NCBI GenBank assembly: GCA_030620095.1
Contig: JAUTXW010000325.1
Span: 372,001-436,000, forward strand
Direction: 5' to 3'
DNA length: 64,000 nt
Source of the DNA: Kuschelorhynchus macadamiae
Lineage: Eukaryota; Arthropoda; Insecta; Coleoptera; Curculionidae
The notes under the pieces are model-generated. The model had not been told where the DNA came from. It was given only the letters and a program-made list of their open reading frames with translations, and made no database searches. Positions 36,855-48,549 of this stretch are shown here, piece by piece (position 1 is the stretch's first letter; each line of letters begins with the position of its first letter). The translations under genes were made by a program, and so were the position numbers.

Positions 36855-37830
36855 ACTATGTGACCTCACCAAGACTGTGTCAATCACGCCCTTCTTTTAC
36901 AAAAATTAGAAAAGTATGGCATAAGGGGTCAGCATCTCAATCTATTGGGCTCACACTTGGAGTTGCGACAGTATAGAGGTTGGTTTTCAGCGTTCACAAT
37001 ATTGTCAGGTGAGGCATGGTGTTCCTCAGCGATAGGTGTTGAGCCCTCTTTTATTTGTTATTTATATTAACGACTTTTTCAGTTATAGGCATCCAATTCA
37101 TTGTTCTCTCTATGCGGACGATTCGACAATTCGCATAAGTTGCCAAAGAGGTCCGATTTGGATGACCACATTAGGGGTGCTATGGTGGTAGCTAATATCT
37201 GGTTTGCCTCAAATGATTTGAAATGTAATCCAGAAAAATCACAGACGTTGACATTTTCAAGTTCTGCAGGTTCGGATGATCGCCAACCAGTCAAAATGCT
37301 CCAGTCATGTAGATATGCTTTGTGGAAAGCTATCAAGAATGGTGTTTCTATTAAGACAGCTTAAAAATAAATTGTTAACAACTGCTTTGAGGGCAGCCTA
37401 TTTTGCCTTATTGCACTTTCGATTGGCGTATCGAATAACATTGTGGGAATGTTTTTCTGGAGTTATTAGGGTCTTTAGACTTCAGAAGCAGGCAGTAAGG
37501 GTTTTATGTAGTGTTGGCCCGATTGAACATTGCAAACCTCTCTTTATTGCCTCCAATATATTTAGACTTCCCTCTTTATTTATATTTTGCCAGGTTTGCG
37601 ACATACATGAGAGAAAGTATGTTTCGCACAAATTCCGAATATCATAATTATCAGACACGTGCCGCTAATCTAATAATAGCACCCGATTTGAGACTTACAA
37701 AGTCTCGGAAAAAATTCAGTAAATGTCAAACTTTACAATGTTTTGCCACAGACATATAAGGAACTGAAAATCGATGTGTTTAAAACTAAACTCAAAACTT
37801 TCCTTGTAAAAAAAGGCATTTATTCTATTC
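36855..37830 (+). pseudogene. Second non-LTR retrotransposon relic (RT C-terminal half)
   Basis: Broken frames read DTVNHALLLQKLEKYGIRG (with damage), HGVPQR.VLSPLLFVIYIND (about 37010-37075), then SLYADDSTIRI with an intact YADD box near 37110-37121. Further on are LKNKLLTTALRAAYFALLHF, LQKQAVRVLCSVGPIEHCKP and FRLPSLFIFCQVC (about 37355-37600), then NYQTRAANLIIAPDLRL. These are typical C-terminal text of Jockey/CR1-like polymerases. Stops and frameshifts are frequent. It is a different and opposite-strand copy from the one at 34.2-36.2 kb. An AATAAAATAAAA-rich end follows at about 38060. Confidence 0.85.
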
Positions 37831-38379
37831 ACGAATATTTACAGGAAGCTTCCATTGCAACCATCTGACCCTGTTTTTGTTTTTTTTCGTTGTTTTTTTC
37901 GCATATTTTTTCTATGTTTTGTTTATTGATTTTAATACTGATTGTATGCTTGTTTATTTTTATATTTAACTACGTGTGATAGGCTAGTGTTTTAAGTTTT
38001 TCTAATACCCCTAATATTCAAAATTTTTGACTTTCTATAATGTTTTATTTAACAAATGTATAAATAAAATAAAATAATATAAATAAAATAATATATTAAT
38101 TATTATGTTTGCATAAGGTTTTGAAGTTTTTATAAGTTGGAACTTTGTTTTGTATCTTTCTTGTAGACGTATTTCAATCTATACAAAGTATGCCGAAATA
38201 TATTTACTAAAATGTAAAATGTTTAATGACGAATAAAAAATAATATAAGCGTGCATTTTATTATTAATATAGGATAATTTGGCTCTGTAATTGCGAAATT
38301 ATTATATTATGCTTCTCCTACAGCCTTGTTGCAACATATTCCTTTTTGGGAAGAAAAATACACTGAGTCTCCACAAGAA
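37831..38379. other. Non-coding, tail of the retrotransposon relic
   Basis: T-rich then AATAAAATAAT-rich sequence, consistent with the 3' untranslated part and tail of the preceding relic. No genes. Confidence 0.4.
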
Positions 38380-38860
38380 TTTTTATAGAAGATGAATCAC
38401 TCGGATCCTGCAAACTTTACTATATTCAAACTGTGACATTACAATTAAACTGAATTGTTAAAATGCCAATTTAATTGAAATTACACGTCAGACAGGTATA
38501 AGGAGTGCAATACTATTAAATCTTTATGATGCTAAGAAAAAACTAATCGTAAAAACGTCTGACTCTATTAATTTCGAAATTAGTAATGCAAACTTATGCC
38601 TGCCTCGGGCGATAGTAAATTAAATGAGTCATTGATGAAATAAAGGAGCTGTTATAAACTGAACCGAAATTTCTAAATCCAAACACGCAAAAGTTCCATT
38701 ATTTACCTGCCCGTCAAAAGTTGGTAAGTCTAGGCGGATTGTCTGGCGATGACTACTGCTTTCGGAGGGGTCAAGATCTGAGATCAATAGTCCAGTCTAA
38801 TTAAGGTTTTGTCGATTTTGAATTGTGCAGAATGTATTTAAGATTCATGTTACTTATTAC
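38380..38860 (-). repeat. Repeat family X, inverted copy
   Basis: The reverse complement of family X. It has GTCAGACAGGTATAAGGAGT, AACTGAATTGTTAAAATG, GTCAAAAGTTGGTAAGTCTA and TTTTGAATTGTGCAGAATGT, as at 24950-25290 and 25930-26420. Confidence 0.75.
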
Positions 38861-39404
38861 AATATATTTTATTAATAAAAGAAACAAGAAATGGCATTTT
38901 TTGTCCACTTGAGTGTGAGCCGCTGGAGTGAATTTTTTAAGTGGAACATCCTGTATTTCTTTACATTTTTATGTCCCTACCTGATTACTTTACATAATCC
39001 TACGATATTATTAAATTTGGTTTGATAGGTCTAGAGAAATAAATATATAAACGAAGAATATTTTGCCACATTTTTGAAAAATTCATAAAGATACAAGAAA
39101 TCAAAACTACGCTAGGTATTTACCATGGACGTTCTCACTTACTTAATTATAAATATCGTAATCCTAATTTGTGTAGGGTGTTTAAAATTCAATGCAAAAA
39201 TTGTTAAAGTATAAAATTTTTCTCCGTTTTTTTCTTAAATGCAACATCCTATATATTTTCTGTTAGATACAGAATTAAAAAATGAACAAAACAAAAAATT
39301 ATAGATAGCTTTAACAAAAATAAATTAGCTTATAATTATGTTGTATGTTAACTCCCAACTACAAATAAATAAATAACAAAACACTGAACGACTACAAGCC
39401 CCCA
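38861..39404. other. Non-coding; mariner-like end motifs
   Basis: AACATCCTGTAT near 38945 and GTAGGGTGTTTAAAATTC near 39173 resemble degenerate ends of CAGGGTGT-type elements like those around the transposase relics that follow. Confidence 0.4.
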
Positions 39405-39860
39405 GAAAGACGAAAATATCTTAATGAATATGCGGCTTGTGAAAGTGAAAAGAATTGCCTATTAGCAAATAGGCTTTATGGTCGGTATCCTCAAAGAAGG
39501 CATCCTGAAGAAGTTAGTTTTAGAAGACAAAAAAAAAAGGAACGAACGAAGCCTGATGTCAACGAGGAATATGAATTAATTGGGCTTTTAACTAGGGAGG
39601 AAAATCCAAATTTATCACAAAAAAATGTTGGCGAAGCAACTGGGGTGAGTGAAAGATCGGATCAATGAATACTAAAAAAATATCGTTCCCATCCTTACCA
39701 CATTCAAGTCCACCATAGTCTGATTGAAAATGATTTTCAAAAACGTATCGAATTTTGTAATTGGGCAATACTTCGACTTCAAGAAAATGCTCTTTTTATA
39801 GCGGTTTTATTTCCTGATTCTTTCCACAAACACTGTTGCATCAACAAGCACAAGTTCCAT
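39405..39860 (+). pseudogene. Tc1/mariner-type transposase, N-terminal half (decayed)
   Basis: The frame reads NEYAACESEKNCLLANRLYG, then RYPQRRHPEEVSFRRQKKK, ENPNLSQKNVGEATGVSERS, a stop (SDQ*), then ILKKYRSHPYHIQVHH, DFQKRIEFCNWAILRLQEN and LFIAVLFPDSFHKH. The two helix-turn-helix regions and the start of the catalytic domain match the family of the 30450-31523 protein, though it is a different lineage. The first catalytic position falls at FPDSF. The rest of the catalytic domain is missing. Confidence 0.8.
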
Positions 39861-39944
39861 TATTGCTCTATTATTACAGTTAAATTAAAAAAAAAAAACA
39901 AAATTATAAAAGTTGTTGAAAATGTCCGCCCCTTGCTAGAATGC

Positions 39945-40885
39945 AAGAATCAAATCTTCGCCTCATGGACTGATGGACTCTGTATATTCCAGGAGTATTG
40001 CGAATGATGTCGCATGAAGCTATTATTCTGTTTCTTAAATCTTCTTCTGTCTGGACTGGGGTCTGATACACCAATCAGGTGTCCCCAGAAAAAGAAATCC
40101 AGGCTATTCAGATCTGGAGATTTAGGGGCCCATGGCTGAGGTCCCCCTCGCCCTATCCAACTATAATTGACGATAATTGACGATAATATGGTCCGCTTAG
40201 CCTTGCTGGCAGGAAAAATTGACCTATTAAATAATCTCCAATAATGTCGGCCCACACATTTACTAAAAATTGTTGCTGGAAATTATTTTCATGTATTGAA
40301 TGCGGATTCTCTTCTGCCCAAATGATTGTTATGAAAATTACGTATGGCATTCCTAGAAAAATTTGCCCCATCGCTAAATAAAATCGTGTTTCCAAATAGT
40401 AGATTTTGGGCTAGCATTTGTAAGAACCACTGGCAAAAATTTAAACGGAGTGGAAAGTCACGTGGGAGAAGAGCTTGAACCCTTTGGATGTGGTAAGGAT
40501 ACACTAAGTTGTCTAATAAAATTTTCCATAAAAGCACAAATGAAATGTTAAGTGTTTCTTCAATTTTCCTCGTACTGGTAGCAGGATCATTTTCTATTGC
40601 ATTCAGGACTGCTTCCTCGACTTCAGGAGTCCTAACCGTTCTATTTGCTTCTGCTAAATGAGTGGATTTCTTGAATGATCCATTTTCACATAGCCGATCA
40701 TGTATTTGCAAATGTTTGTCTATTGGGCACCATGCGATTTGGATATTTCTGTTCATAGAGTCGTCTGGCTTCATAACAATTGGCGTTGGAAAGTCCATAA
40801 ATGAAATGAATTTCTGCATATTCTTGATTTGTGAATTCAACAATCATTAAACAACTCGAAACAACTACGGAAACGTCAAGCAAAA
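39945..40885 (-). pseudogene. Tc1/mariner-type transposase, internally deleted
   Basis: Reading down the minus strand: VEFTNQEYAEIHFIYGLSNA and YEQKYPNRMVPNRQTF, a frame change, then HDRLCENGSFKKS, STRKIEETLNISFVLLWKIL, YPYHIQRVQALLPRDF, ILFSDGANFSRN (first D retained), a frame change, then FLVNVWADIIGDYLIGQFFL. It then passes directly to WIGRGGPQPWAPKSPDLNSLDFFFWGHL. The segment with the second catalytic aspartate (QQDGAPPHY in relatives) is missing. The order matches a nearly full-length transposase of the same superfamily as 30450-31523. Confidence 0.85.
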
Positions 40886-41333
40886 AAATATGTCTTACAA
40901 AATGTCAAATTTAAGAACAGAATTAACAAATGACCTGCCTCAGCCTACTACCTTTTTTTTAGTTTCATTATTTAGCCTACACTTAATTTGCATCTATGGC
41001 AATTATTGCCGAAAACTGTGATAGATACGGGAACAATGCAAAATACGTTGGAGCTAAACAAATGAACAAAGAGTTTAAATTTTATATCAGAATTCATACA
41101 GGGTACTGCAAAAAAAGTTCCGCAAGATAAACTTGTAGGTGGTGCAAAAAAATGTAACACCCTGTATACTACCATCCACGATTTTAATATTTTATCGTAG
41201 ATGTTCTTAAAAATAATACATGTTCTAAATGTGAACCGCGTTTTTGACCATGTATATATTGGCATTTTTTTCCTATTTTGTCGAGTACTATCACCCCCTG
41301 AAATACGTCTACGACATTAATTAACACCCTGTA

Positions 41334-41400
<67 letters not shown>
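40886..41400. repeat. Mariner-like end fragments and a TA tract
   Basis: TACAGGGTACTGC at about 41097 faces GTAACACCCTGTATAC at about 41154-41169, a 70-bp hairpin-like fragment. AACACCCTGTATAT at 41325 leads directly into a TA run (41332-41399). This is again a CAGGGTGT-type terminus abutting TA. Confidence 0.55.
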
Positions 41401-41754
41401 GCTTGCTTGGTTTAAAATAACATGTTGCAAAAATACTAATATTAGTACATGTTGCTTCTGAAAAAAAACCTTAATTTGTAATTGAGTAGATAATTATCGA
41501 GGGTAGTTACAGTTTGGCAGTATACATTTTATAACGTGTGATCTATAAAGTGGGGTTGGAACAGATTGAGAAAAATGCAAAAAGGCTATAAAAACACTAC
41601 ACTAGGTCTCTGTTTAAAACAGCATAAATTAAGTCAAAGCAAGATGTGTGAATACTAGGGCATCATGACTAGAACAATTATTAAAACTTTTTTACTACCG
41701 AAAGTAAGGTTACAGTGAGATTGCATGCAAATTGTATTAAAGTAAAAAAATTTT

Positions 41755-41828
41755 TGGCCCATGAGGGGATCGAACCCGCGACCTTCGCGTTATTAGCACG
41801 ACGCTCTAACCAACTGAGCTAATGGGCC
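41755..41828 (-). tRNA. tRNA-Ile(AAU)
   Basis: The same 74 bases as the tRNA at 7052-7125, on the other strand: perfect acceptor stem, anticodon AAT in loop CTAATAA, intact A and B boxes. A T run (minus strand) follows the end after about four bases. The flanks do not match those of the 7-8 kb copies, so it was not produced by that duplication. Confidence 0.93.
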
Positions 41829-42558
41829 AGTGATAACACAGTGCTTTAGGTGCATCAAACTTTGAAGGTCATTACTCTGGTCAAAAATCATAGTTTGTTA
41901 TCACTTACAATAATGCTTATTTACCTAATTGTTTTTATTTTTGATCTTAATAAACACATTTACACTTTAATCTTTAATAAAACTCTGCACCACAAGCATA
42001 TTTCTTGATTTATTTACAGACGTCTAAGTTATCGTTCTAATTTAAAAATATAGGGGCTTTTTAATTAAAACTAATTTTTCCCAATTTTCTTTAAAAAGGC
42101 TCTTTATTTATGGGCTTTTAAACACTCGAGCGGCATGCAGACTGTCAGCAGCGAGATAATTGATAATTAAGCATGTCATCGGGTATGTTTCTTTTAGAAA
42201 AGACTAATAAAGCTGCCAAAACTGAACAAAAACGACAAAAATATTTAAGGCTATTTTCGGATGGTGATAACCACCCGTTGTTTATGCGAAAATTTAAATA
42301 ATTAAAAAGTTTTTTAAGTCGTACATAAATAAGACAAAACATATAAACCCAAAATGGCTCCATTTTTAAGACACAGGGTGTTAAAGAAAAAATTATTTGT
42401 TTTTTTCCGAGTGTGTAATAAAAACACATATAGAAATACATATTATCATGGTACACTTTTATCGGTATTCCCGATCAGTGGCATATAAACAAGTACGATA
42501 TGCACTTTTTCACCATTATTCGTTGGTAATATTTTTGGTATTAGCATTTTGACTGTTG
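41829..42558. other. Non-coding, nothing firmly recognised
   Basis: An ACACAGGGTGTTAAAGAAAAA fragment near 42371 resembles a mariner-like MITE end. No genes. Confidence 0.35.
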
Positions 42559-42566
42559 GAGATATG

Positions 42567-43025
42567 CAGGGCCGGATTAAAAAATCAAAATACCTCATCA
42601 GATCTCTTTCAATTGATAATAGAGATAATGCCGACAATCTAGATTGGCCCATCGTTGAACGGTATTTATTTTTAACAATAGATAAGGTACTGAATGACCC
42701 CTCTCCCTCACAAATTGTAATAGGAATACATAAATAGATTCTTAAAATAATATAAATGTTTGGAAAAACTTCTGAGAGGTCATTTTCTACCATTAACTGT
42801 AAAAAGTAATGTACATTAATTGGATTGCTGGTTGGTTACCGTCTTTGCCATATAAACAGTTTTAATTTTTAAAAAAATGTTTTTATTTGCTTTCCATGTA
42901 TAGCTGTACAAAATATCAGTAAAAAAAGGTTGCAGCTTTCCAAGAGGTGCTATGTTTTATAAACTATAGGGGGTCCCCCCAGTGTGGGGCTATAGTATCC
43001 AAAGCCCCCTCTTAATCCGACCCTG
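42567..43025 (-). mobile_element. Internally deleted hAT element with 8-bp target duplication
   Basis: Ends CAGGGCCGGATTAA (left) and, in reverse complement, CAGGGTCGGATTAA (right) form 14-bp TIRs with one mismatch. GAGATATG flanks both sides exactly (42559-42566 and 43026-43033), the 8-bp duplication expected for hAT. The 459-bp element keeps the end of a hAT transposase on the minus strand, so it is a deletion derivative rather than a MITE of unknown origin. Confidence 0.93.
42568..42793 (-). pseudogene. hAT transposase C-terminal dimerisation domain fragment
   Basis: From 42793 down: MVENDLSEVFPNIYIIL, LCIPITICEGEGSFSTLSIV, KNKYRSTMGQSRLSALSLLS, IERDLMRYFDF, ending at the element's TIR. 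This is the hAT C-terminal pattern (family: IPxTxAxxERSFSxLKxIKxxxRSTMxxxRLxxLxLLSIE). The key glutamate is represented by CEGEGSFS. TTTTTACAG just upstream looks like a splice acceptor, so this may be the last exon. The rest of the gene is deleted. Confidence 0.85.
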
Positions 43026-43033
43026 GAGATATG

Positions 43034-43773
43034 GCATGTATTCTCTGATCAATTTTACTCGCAAAAGGCACGCCTAGTTTAAGTCGATAAAAATCTTTGC
43101 TGAACATCATGGTCGCCCTAAGAAAAAATCCAGGGGGTCGCACAATGACGATTCAATTTTAAACTGAATTATAGTCTTTATTAAAATTCAATAAACACAA
43201 GTAATATTATGAAAAAATGGACGATTATCCACGTGATGTGCCCATTGGACATACATCGTCGTCAAAATGTTTATATAAGAAAAAACCGAGAGGAAGAGCA
43301 GTTCTTTTTTCATGAAAATTTCCAAAAGAATAACTACACTTATAGTTTTCAACAAAAAATTATTAGTAAAACTTATTTGATGAAAATTATATCCCACCTC
43401 ATAACTCCCTTCAAGAATACTTCTCTGTTTGACTAAATGAACCTCGGTATTGTATGTATCGAATTTTTTGGGAAAACGTATTTTTAAAAATCACTCTATG
43501 GTAGAAATCATAATGAGTGTTTTAGCAGGTATGTCTTCGTTTCTTTTTTTTCCTGTATTTCATTTCGGTTCCAGTTTGAAAAACTTTATTTATTACTTAT
43601 TACTTTAGTACTTATGTTGAACCTACCTTTAACTTCTAGCCCAGATGCCAAGAGCCAAATTAAATTGTGCACTGATCTTTAATTTCTTTAGTTTATATGC
43701 CACGCCAGATTTGAACATTTTTTAAACGATATTTCTAAAGTTTAAGCGATGAAGCTGATGCGTGTCCTTTATA
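43034..43773. other. Non-coding, nothing recognised
   Basis: The two overlapping short frames here (43188-43436) show no recognisable domain. Confidence 0.35.
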
Positions 43774-44071
43774 CAGAGTGGTTCAAAAATCATGAACCAT
43801 CGCTCGTAGGAAGATTCCCCACCAAAAAATAAAACAAAAAGTTCAGATCAATATGGGTTCGATCTCGCTTCGTTTCTGAGATACAGGGTGTTAAAGATTT
43901 TTAATTTTTTTGGTTTATTCCAAATTTCATTCGGATTGCTACAGTCGTATTGAAGAAATTTGGAATAAACAAAAAAAAATAATAAAAAATCTTTAACCTA
44001 CCTATTTTAATTTTATTTTTGTGTGAAAAATCTCCCCACGAGAGATGGCACATGTTATATGAAACACCCTG
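43774..44071. mobile_element. Mariner-type MITE, 298 bp
   Basis: The left end CAGAGTGGTTC..TCATGAACCATCGCTCGTAGG and the right end in reverse complement CAGGGTGTTTC..ACATGTGCCATCTCTCGTGGG are imperfect TIRs of about 50 bp. TA flanks both ends (43772-43773 and 44072-44073). There is an internal hairpin around AATTTGGAATAAAC. No coding sequence. Confidence 0.8.
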
Positions 44072-45874
44072 TATAATCGGAGGTTTATTTACTATGCAGT
44101 GATTACTACATGACTATATAAAAGCATGTATTAATATCGAAATACGTACGTATATATTTTATATACTACACTAAGTAATAAAAATAGTACAAATGAAAAG
44201 ATCCAACATATTATGTAGGAGTGCCTGGTTATTTTGCTTTTATTTTTTTTTTAGCCAATCCTTGCAGTAGCGTAATTCCCTGATATATTATGGCATTCTT
44301 CCTGTCTAGGTCTAACAAATAAATTACGACTATCCTTATTGTTATCCCTTAGTAGACAGACTAAATTACCTGGTAATAAATCATTATTTAAATGTGGAAA
44401 ACGTTTGGGTCATCTATTATTTCAAGGTAAAACCGAATGAGAAGAAAGAGAGATAGAAAATGTCAAGGACTAATAAAATATAGGTAAAACTATATATAGA
44501 TTGATACTTTTAGAATTTAGTTTTTATTATTTGTAAACAAATTGTAATTATTGTATCATGTAAGTATCGTTTCTCTCACGGTAATTTTTGTGCAAGATGG
44601 CCAAATACCTGGGAAATTATACCTCACGCAATCCACATGAGTAACTATGTACAATATACTATGTGTATTCCACAAATATGTAGAAAGGTTTGCTCTTATA
44701 TCGAAATGTTCTATTTTATGAGCTCAAATAAAAAACTAAATGCTATCAAAAAAGTCCAGGAATCAAGAAAAATAAATACCATCAAGCTGTTTACAATTTT
44801 GAAGACAAATTTAAGTTTTTAATATATACAGTGGTAAAAACCCTTATAAAATCAACAAAATATACAGTACACCTAGTTTTGCAAATTTTCATATTTAATT
44901 AAAAACACATTTTTAATCTACACCTTGCATTACTATTATCTCAGAACATTTTTGAAATGTCCAATGGTTTCGTTAAAAAGTCATTTAAAAAATTACAAAA
45001 ATAAACCTTTTATAGTTATTTTGACTGTCGCTTTTTCGGTGTATAAACATACTGATGTTTTTGGACCAGAAAATAACGGAGTGACATATCTCTTGAAATA
45101 AGTGGAAAGGTTCTTATAAATATGGGTCGGATGAACCTTTGATACTGAGATACTGGAATTACTGGATGTTTAAGTTGATGACTGTTACTTTTTATTTTAG
45201 TATTTATTAAGAACGATTAGAACTAATGATCTGAAAATTTTCTATCGTACTAACATATAAACAATTAACTTTACCAGGCTCTTGTTACAATGCACGCAAC
45301 TATTTTCTTTTTCTATACGGTACTTTCGATTAGCTACAAAAAACTGTTTTTAAGTGGTAACTTAGAATTTTTTGTTATGATGAATCGTTTTGAAGAAAAG
45401 TATTTAAAAATTATTTGTCAAAATCCAAAAAGCTTTAAAAGAAAAAACTCAACACATCACCAGCATATACCACGTAAGTTTAGTCAAGACTTCAATCAAA
45501 AACGTTATAACATATACATATTTATGTTATTCACGGTAAACGGAATAATGGGAGTTAATTGGTGTATGTTGCCGTACAAAAAACATCGATGTCATGAAAC
45601 CCACCATTACATTTTCGGCGTCGTGCATTAGGACCTGTTAACACGAGACAGTTACTTCTTTAATCGCCGTTAAACGAACAATTGTTTGGTAATGGACCTT
45701 CTGATATGGGCGCATTGTATGCATATTCGAGAGGTCAAATGGAAAGGAAGAGTTTTTATTGTTTTGGTTAAGAATCTCTAAGAAAATGGAATGTAAGAAT
45801 GTTGTCTGGTCAGTTCGAGACATAGGCTGGCAGTGTTATAAAATTATAATAATTTCGTTCATCTGCGTTGAAAA
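44072..45874. other. Non-coding, nothing firmly recognised
   Basis: A 113-codon frame at 45290-45631 (starts MHATIFFFYTVLSISYKKLF, ends KKHRCHETHHYIFGVVH) has no domain I recognise and no clear splice or promoter context. I leave it as unassigned. Confidence 0.35.
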
Positions 45875-45979
45875 AAAATCGGTAAATTTTCTTTACCCGG
45901 AATTTCCCTCGTTATAATTTTATTTCCATTTGGTAGAAATAGTGAAGTGTGACTCAATTTAGTTCAGTACATAGTTACA

Positions 45980-46041
<62 letters not shown>

Positions 46042-46662
46042 GTTACAAATACGTTTCTTTTAAACATTTTTATTGAGAGAAATTTTGTTTCATCATTTTT
46101 GATTCCTATCAATATTTTACCAGTTTCTTTCTACCTATACCACACTTGACTTTTGGGCATAATTTAAAAAATATTCAGTAAGTAGTTTTTATATTGACAC
46201 ATACCGCCATTTTGTTACGTCCATGTCAAATTCGTACCAGTTTACCCCATTTTCACTTTTAAATTTTCTGCAAAATTTAAAGTCAATTGAACAAGAATTT
46301 TTTACGTTGATCGTTTAAAAATTTTATTTGCCGCCATTTTAAATTCGTACCACAACTTTACCAATTTATCTCTATATTACAATTAATTCTTGCACAAAAA
46401 TTGAAATTAATTTATTAAATAATGTTTTTAGGCTGACTTTTTAAATATTTTATTAGGCCGTTATGTTGTTTTGCTATCTTGGATTCATATCAAAATGTTA
46501 CCAGTTCATTCCTATGTAACACTTGATATTTGTGCAAAATTTGAGTTAAATTGGATAATTAGTTTTTTTAGTAACAATTTTAACAATCCTCTTGTTATAT
46601 TAGAGTGGGGTATTATTTGGGGTTAGGATCCAGTGAAAAAAAAACAAAAGTATTTTTTAAAT

Positions 46663-46702
46663 TGTCGACGTTTTGCAACTTTATTGTTGCATCCTCAGGG
46701 CA
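46663..46702 (-). ncRNA. Hammerhead-like motif, copy 1 (damaged)
   Basis: Minus strand: TGCC, CTGAGGA, TGCAAC, AATAAA, GTTGCA, AAAC, GTC, GACA. The stem is perfect, but the G expected before AAA is A here. Confidence 0.45.
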
Positions 46703-46878
46703 CACATAGATTCTATATCCTGAGTGCAACCCATATTATCAGTCTTTACCTACTCCGTTGGTCCGCAGATATTAAGTTTCTAAATGGTTTTCGTTAACGA
46801 TCCTCTTGTTGTTATGTTAAGAGTGGTGTATTATTTGGGGTTAGAATCCAGTTAAAAAAAAACAAAAGTCTTTTTTAT

Positions 46879-46919
46879 GGTAGACGTTTCGCAATTTTAT
46901 TGTTGCGTCCTCAGGACAC
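46879..46919 (-). ncRNA. Hammerhead-like motif, copy 2
   Basis: Minus strand: TGTC, CTGAGGA, CGCAAC, AATAAA, ATTGC, GAAAC, GTC, TACC. It keeps both conserved core boxes and a stem of four to five pairs; stem I pairs only partly. Confidence 0.5.
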
Positions 46920-47798
46920 ATATAGATTTCATATTGTGCATAAAACCCATATTATCAGTCTTTACCTACTCCGTTGGTCCGGAGATATTTCCTAATCCAC
47001 ACATTTCCTAACACACCACCCTAACATAACAGCAAGAGGATCGTTGACGAAAACCATTTAGAAACTTAATATCTGGGAAATATCTGAAAAACTGCTTAAT
47101 TGTTTGATTTCAAATTGTGTGCCATAACTAATTGTGGTATAGGGATCAACTAGTAAAATTGTGGTACTAAAAAAGTGTTTGTAATCGTGAAAAATCACCC
47201 TCTCAGGTTTTACACATCTTTACGTTTTAGCGCCCATATATGCCAAAAAATATGTTTTATCAATTCCGTCGGTCCGTCTGTCTGTCAATTCGCGGCATAG
47301 CTTAAAGACTACTTATCCGATTGACTTCAAGGGTCATATGGTGATGACTTGGTAATATTTTGGGAAAAATCCAGTGTGGTGAAACAAAATGCAAGCCTAG
47401 TAAAGTGTTAAAAAAATACTTAGCAAAATATGTATCTCAAATTTTGCACAAACTTCAAAGTATTAAGTTGGAATCAACAATCCAAGATGGCGGAACAAAA
47501 TGGCGACCAGATAAAACTAATCGTGAAATAATCACCCTCTCAGGTTTTAGATATCTTCACGCTTTAGCGTTCTGGATACCAAAAAAACATGTTTTATCAA
47601 TTCTCTCGGTCTATCTATCTGTCAGTTCGCGGCATAGTTTAAATACTACTTACCCGATTGCCTTCAAAATTTGATAAAAAATTAAGAGCCATATGGGGAT
47701 GACCTGGTAATATTTTGGTAAAAATCTAATACGGCGGAACATTGTGAAACAAATTTTGTTAGAGTGGTGTATTATTTGGGGTTAAGTCTTTTTTTTTA

Positions 47799-47840
47799 AT
47801 GTACATGTTTTGCAGCTTTATTGTTGCATCCTCAGGACAC
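47799..47840 (-). ncRNA. Hammerhead-like motif, copy 3 (degenerate)
   Basis: Minus strand: CTGAGGA and AATAAA retained; the second core box reads AAAACATG instead of GAAACGTC. Confidence 0.4.
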
Positions 47841-48024
47841 ATATAGATCCTATAACCTGCATGAAACCCATATTATCAGACTTTACTTACTCCGTTGGTC
47901 CGCATATATTTTCCAGATATTAGGTTTCTAAATGGTTTTCGTTAACAATCCTCTTGTTGTTATGTTAGAGTGGTATATTATTTGGGGGTAGGATTCAGTA
48001 AAAAAAACATGTCTCTTTTTAAAT

Positions 48025-48066
48025 GGTCTACGTTTCGTAACTTTATTGTTGCATCCTGAGGACGCA
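48025..48066 (-). ncRNA. Hammerhead-like motif, copy 4 (degenerate)
   Basis: Minus strand: first core box reads CTCAGGA (G to C); stem GCAAC/GTTAC has one mismatch; GAAACGTAGACC follows. Confidence 0.4.
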
Positions 48067-48292
48067 TAGATTCTAGATCGTACATGAAACCCATATCTTT
48101 AGACTTTACCTACTCCTTTGGTCCTCAGATATTTCCCAGATATTAAGTTTCTAAATGGTTTTCGTCAACGATCCTCTTGCTGTTATGTTAGGGTGGTGTG
48201 TTAGGAAATGTGTGGATTAGGAAATATCTCCGGACCAACGGAGTAGGTAAAGACTGATAATATAGGTTTTATGCACAATATGAAATCTATAT

Positions 48293-48333
48293 GTGTCCTG
48301 AGGACGCAACAATAAAATTGCGAAACGTCTACC
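48293..48333 (+). ncRNA. Hammerhead-like motif, copy 5
   Basis: Plus strand, mirror of copy 2: CTGAGGA at 48298-48304, loop AATAAA, GAAAC at 48322-48326, predicted cleavage position after GTC at 48329. Confidence 0.5.
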
Positions 48334-48509
48334 ATAAAAAAGACTTTTGTTTTTTTTTAACTGGATTCTAACCCCAAATAATACACCACTCTTAACATAA
48401 CAACAAGAGGATCGTTAACGAAAACCATTTAGAAACTTAATATCTGCGGACCAACGGAGTAGGTAAAGACTGATAATATGGGTTGCACTCAGGATATAGA
48501 ATCTATGTG

Positions 48510-48549
48510 TGCCCTGAGGATGCAACAATAAAATTGCGAAACGTCGACA
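48510..48549 (+). ncRNA. Hammerhead-like motif, copy 6 (best preserved core)
   Basis: Plus strand: CTGAGGA (48514-48520), GCAAC/ATTGC stem with loop AATAAA, GAAAC (48538-48542), GTC ending 48545, then GACA. Upstream TGCC pairs with GACA at three of four positions. It is 216 bp from copy 5, the unit length. One extra base lies between CTGAGGA and the stem compared with the textbook core. Confidence 0.5.

Noticed and set aside
45290..45631. 113-codon frame as a gene
   Set aside because: I recognise no family and see no splice or promoter evidence.
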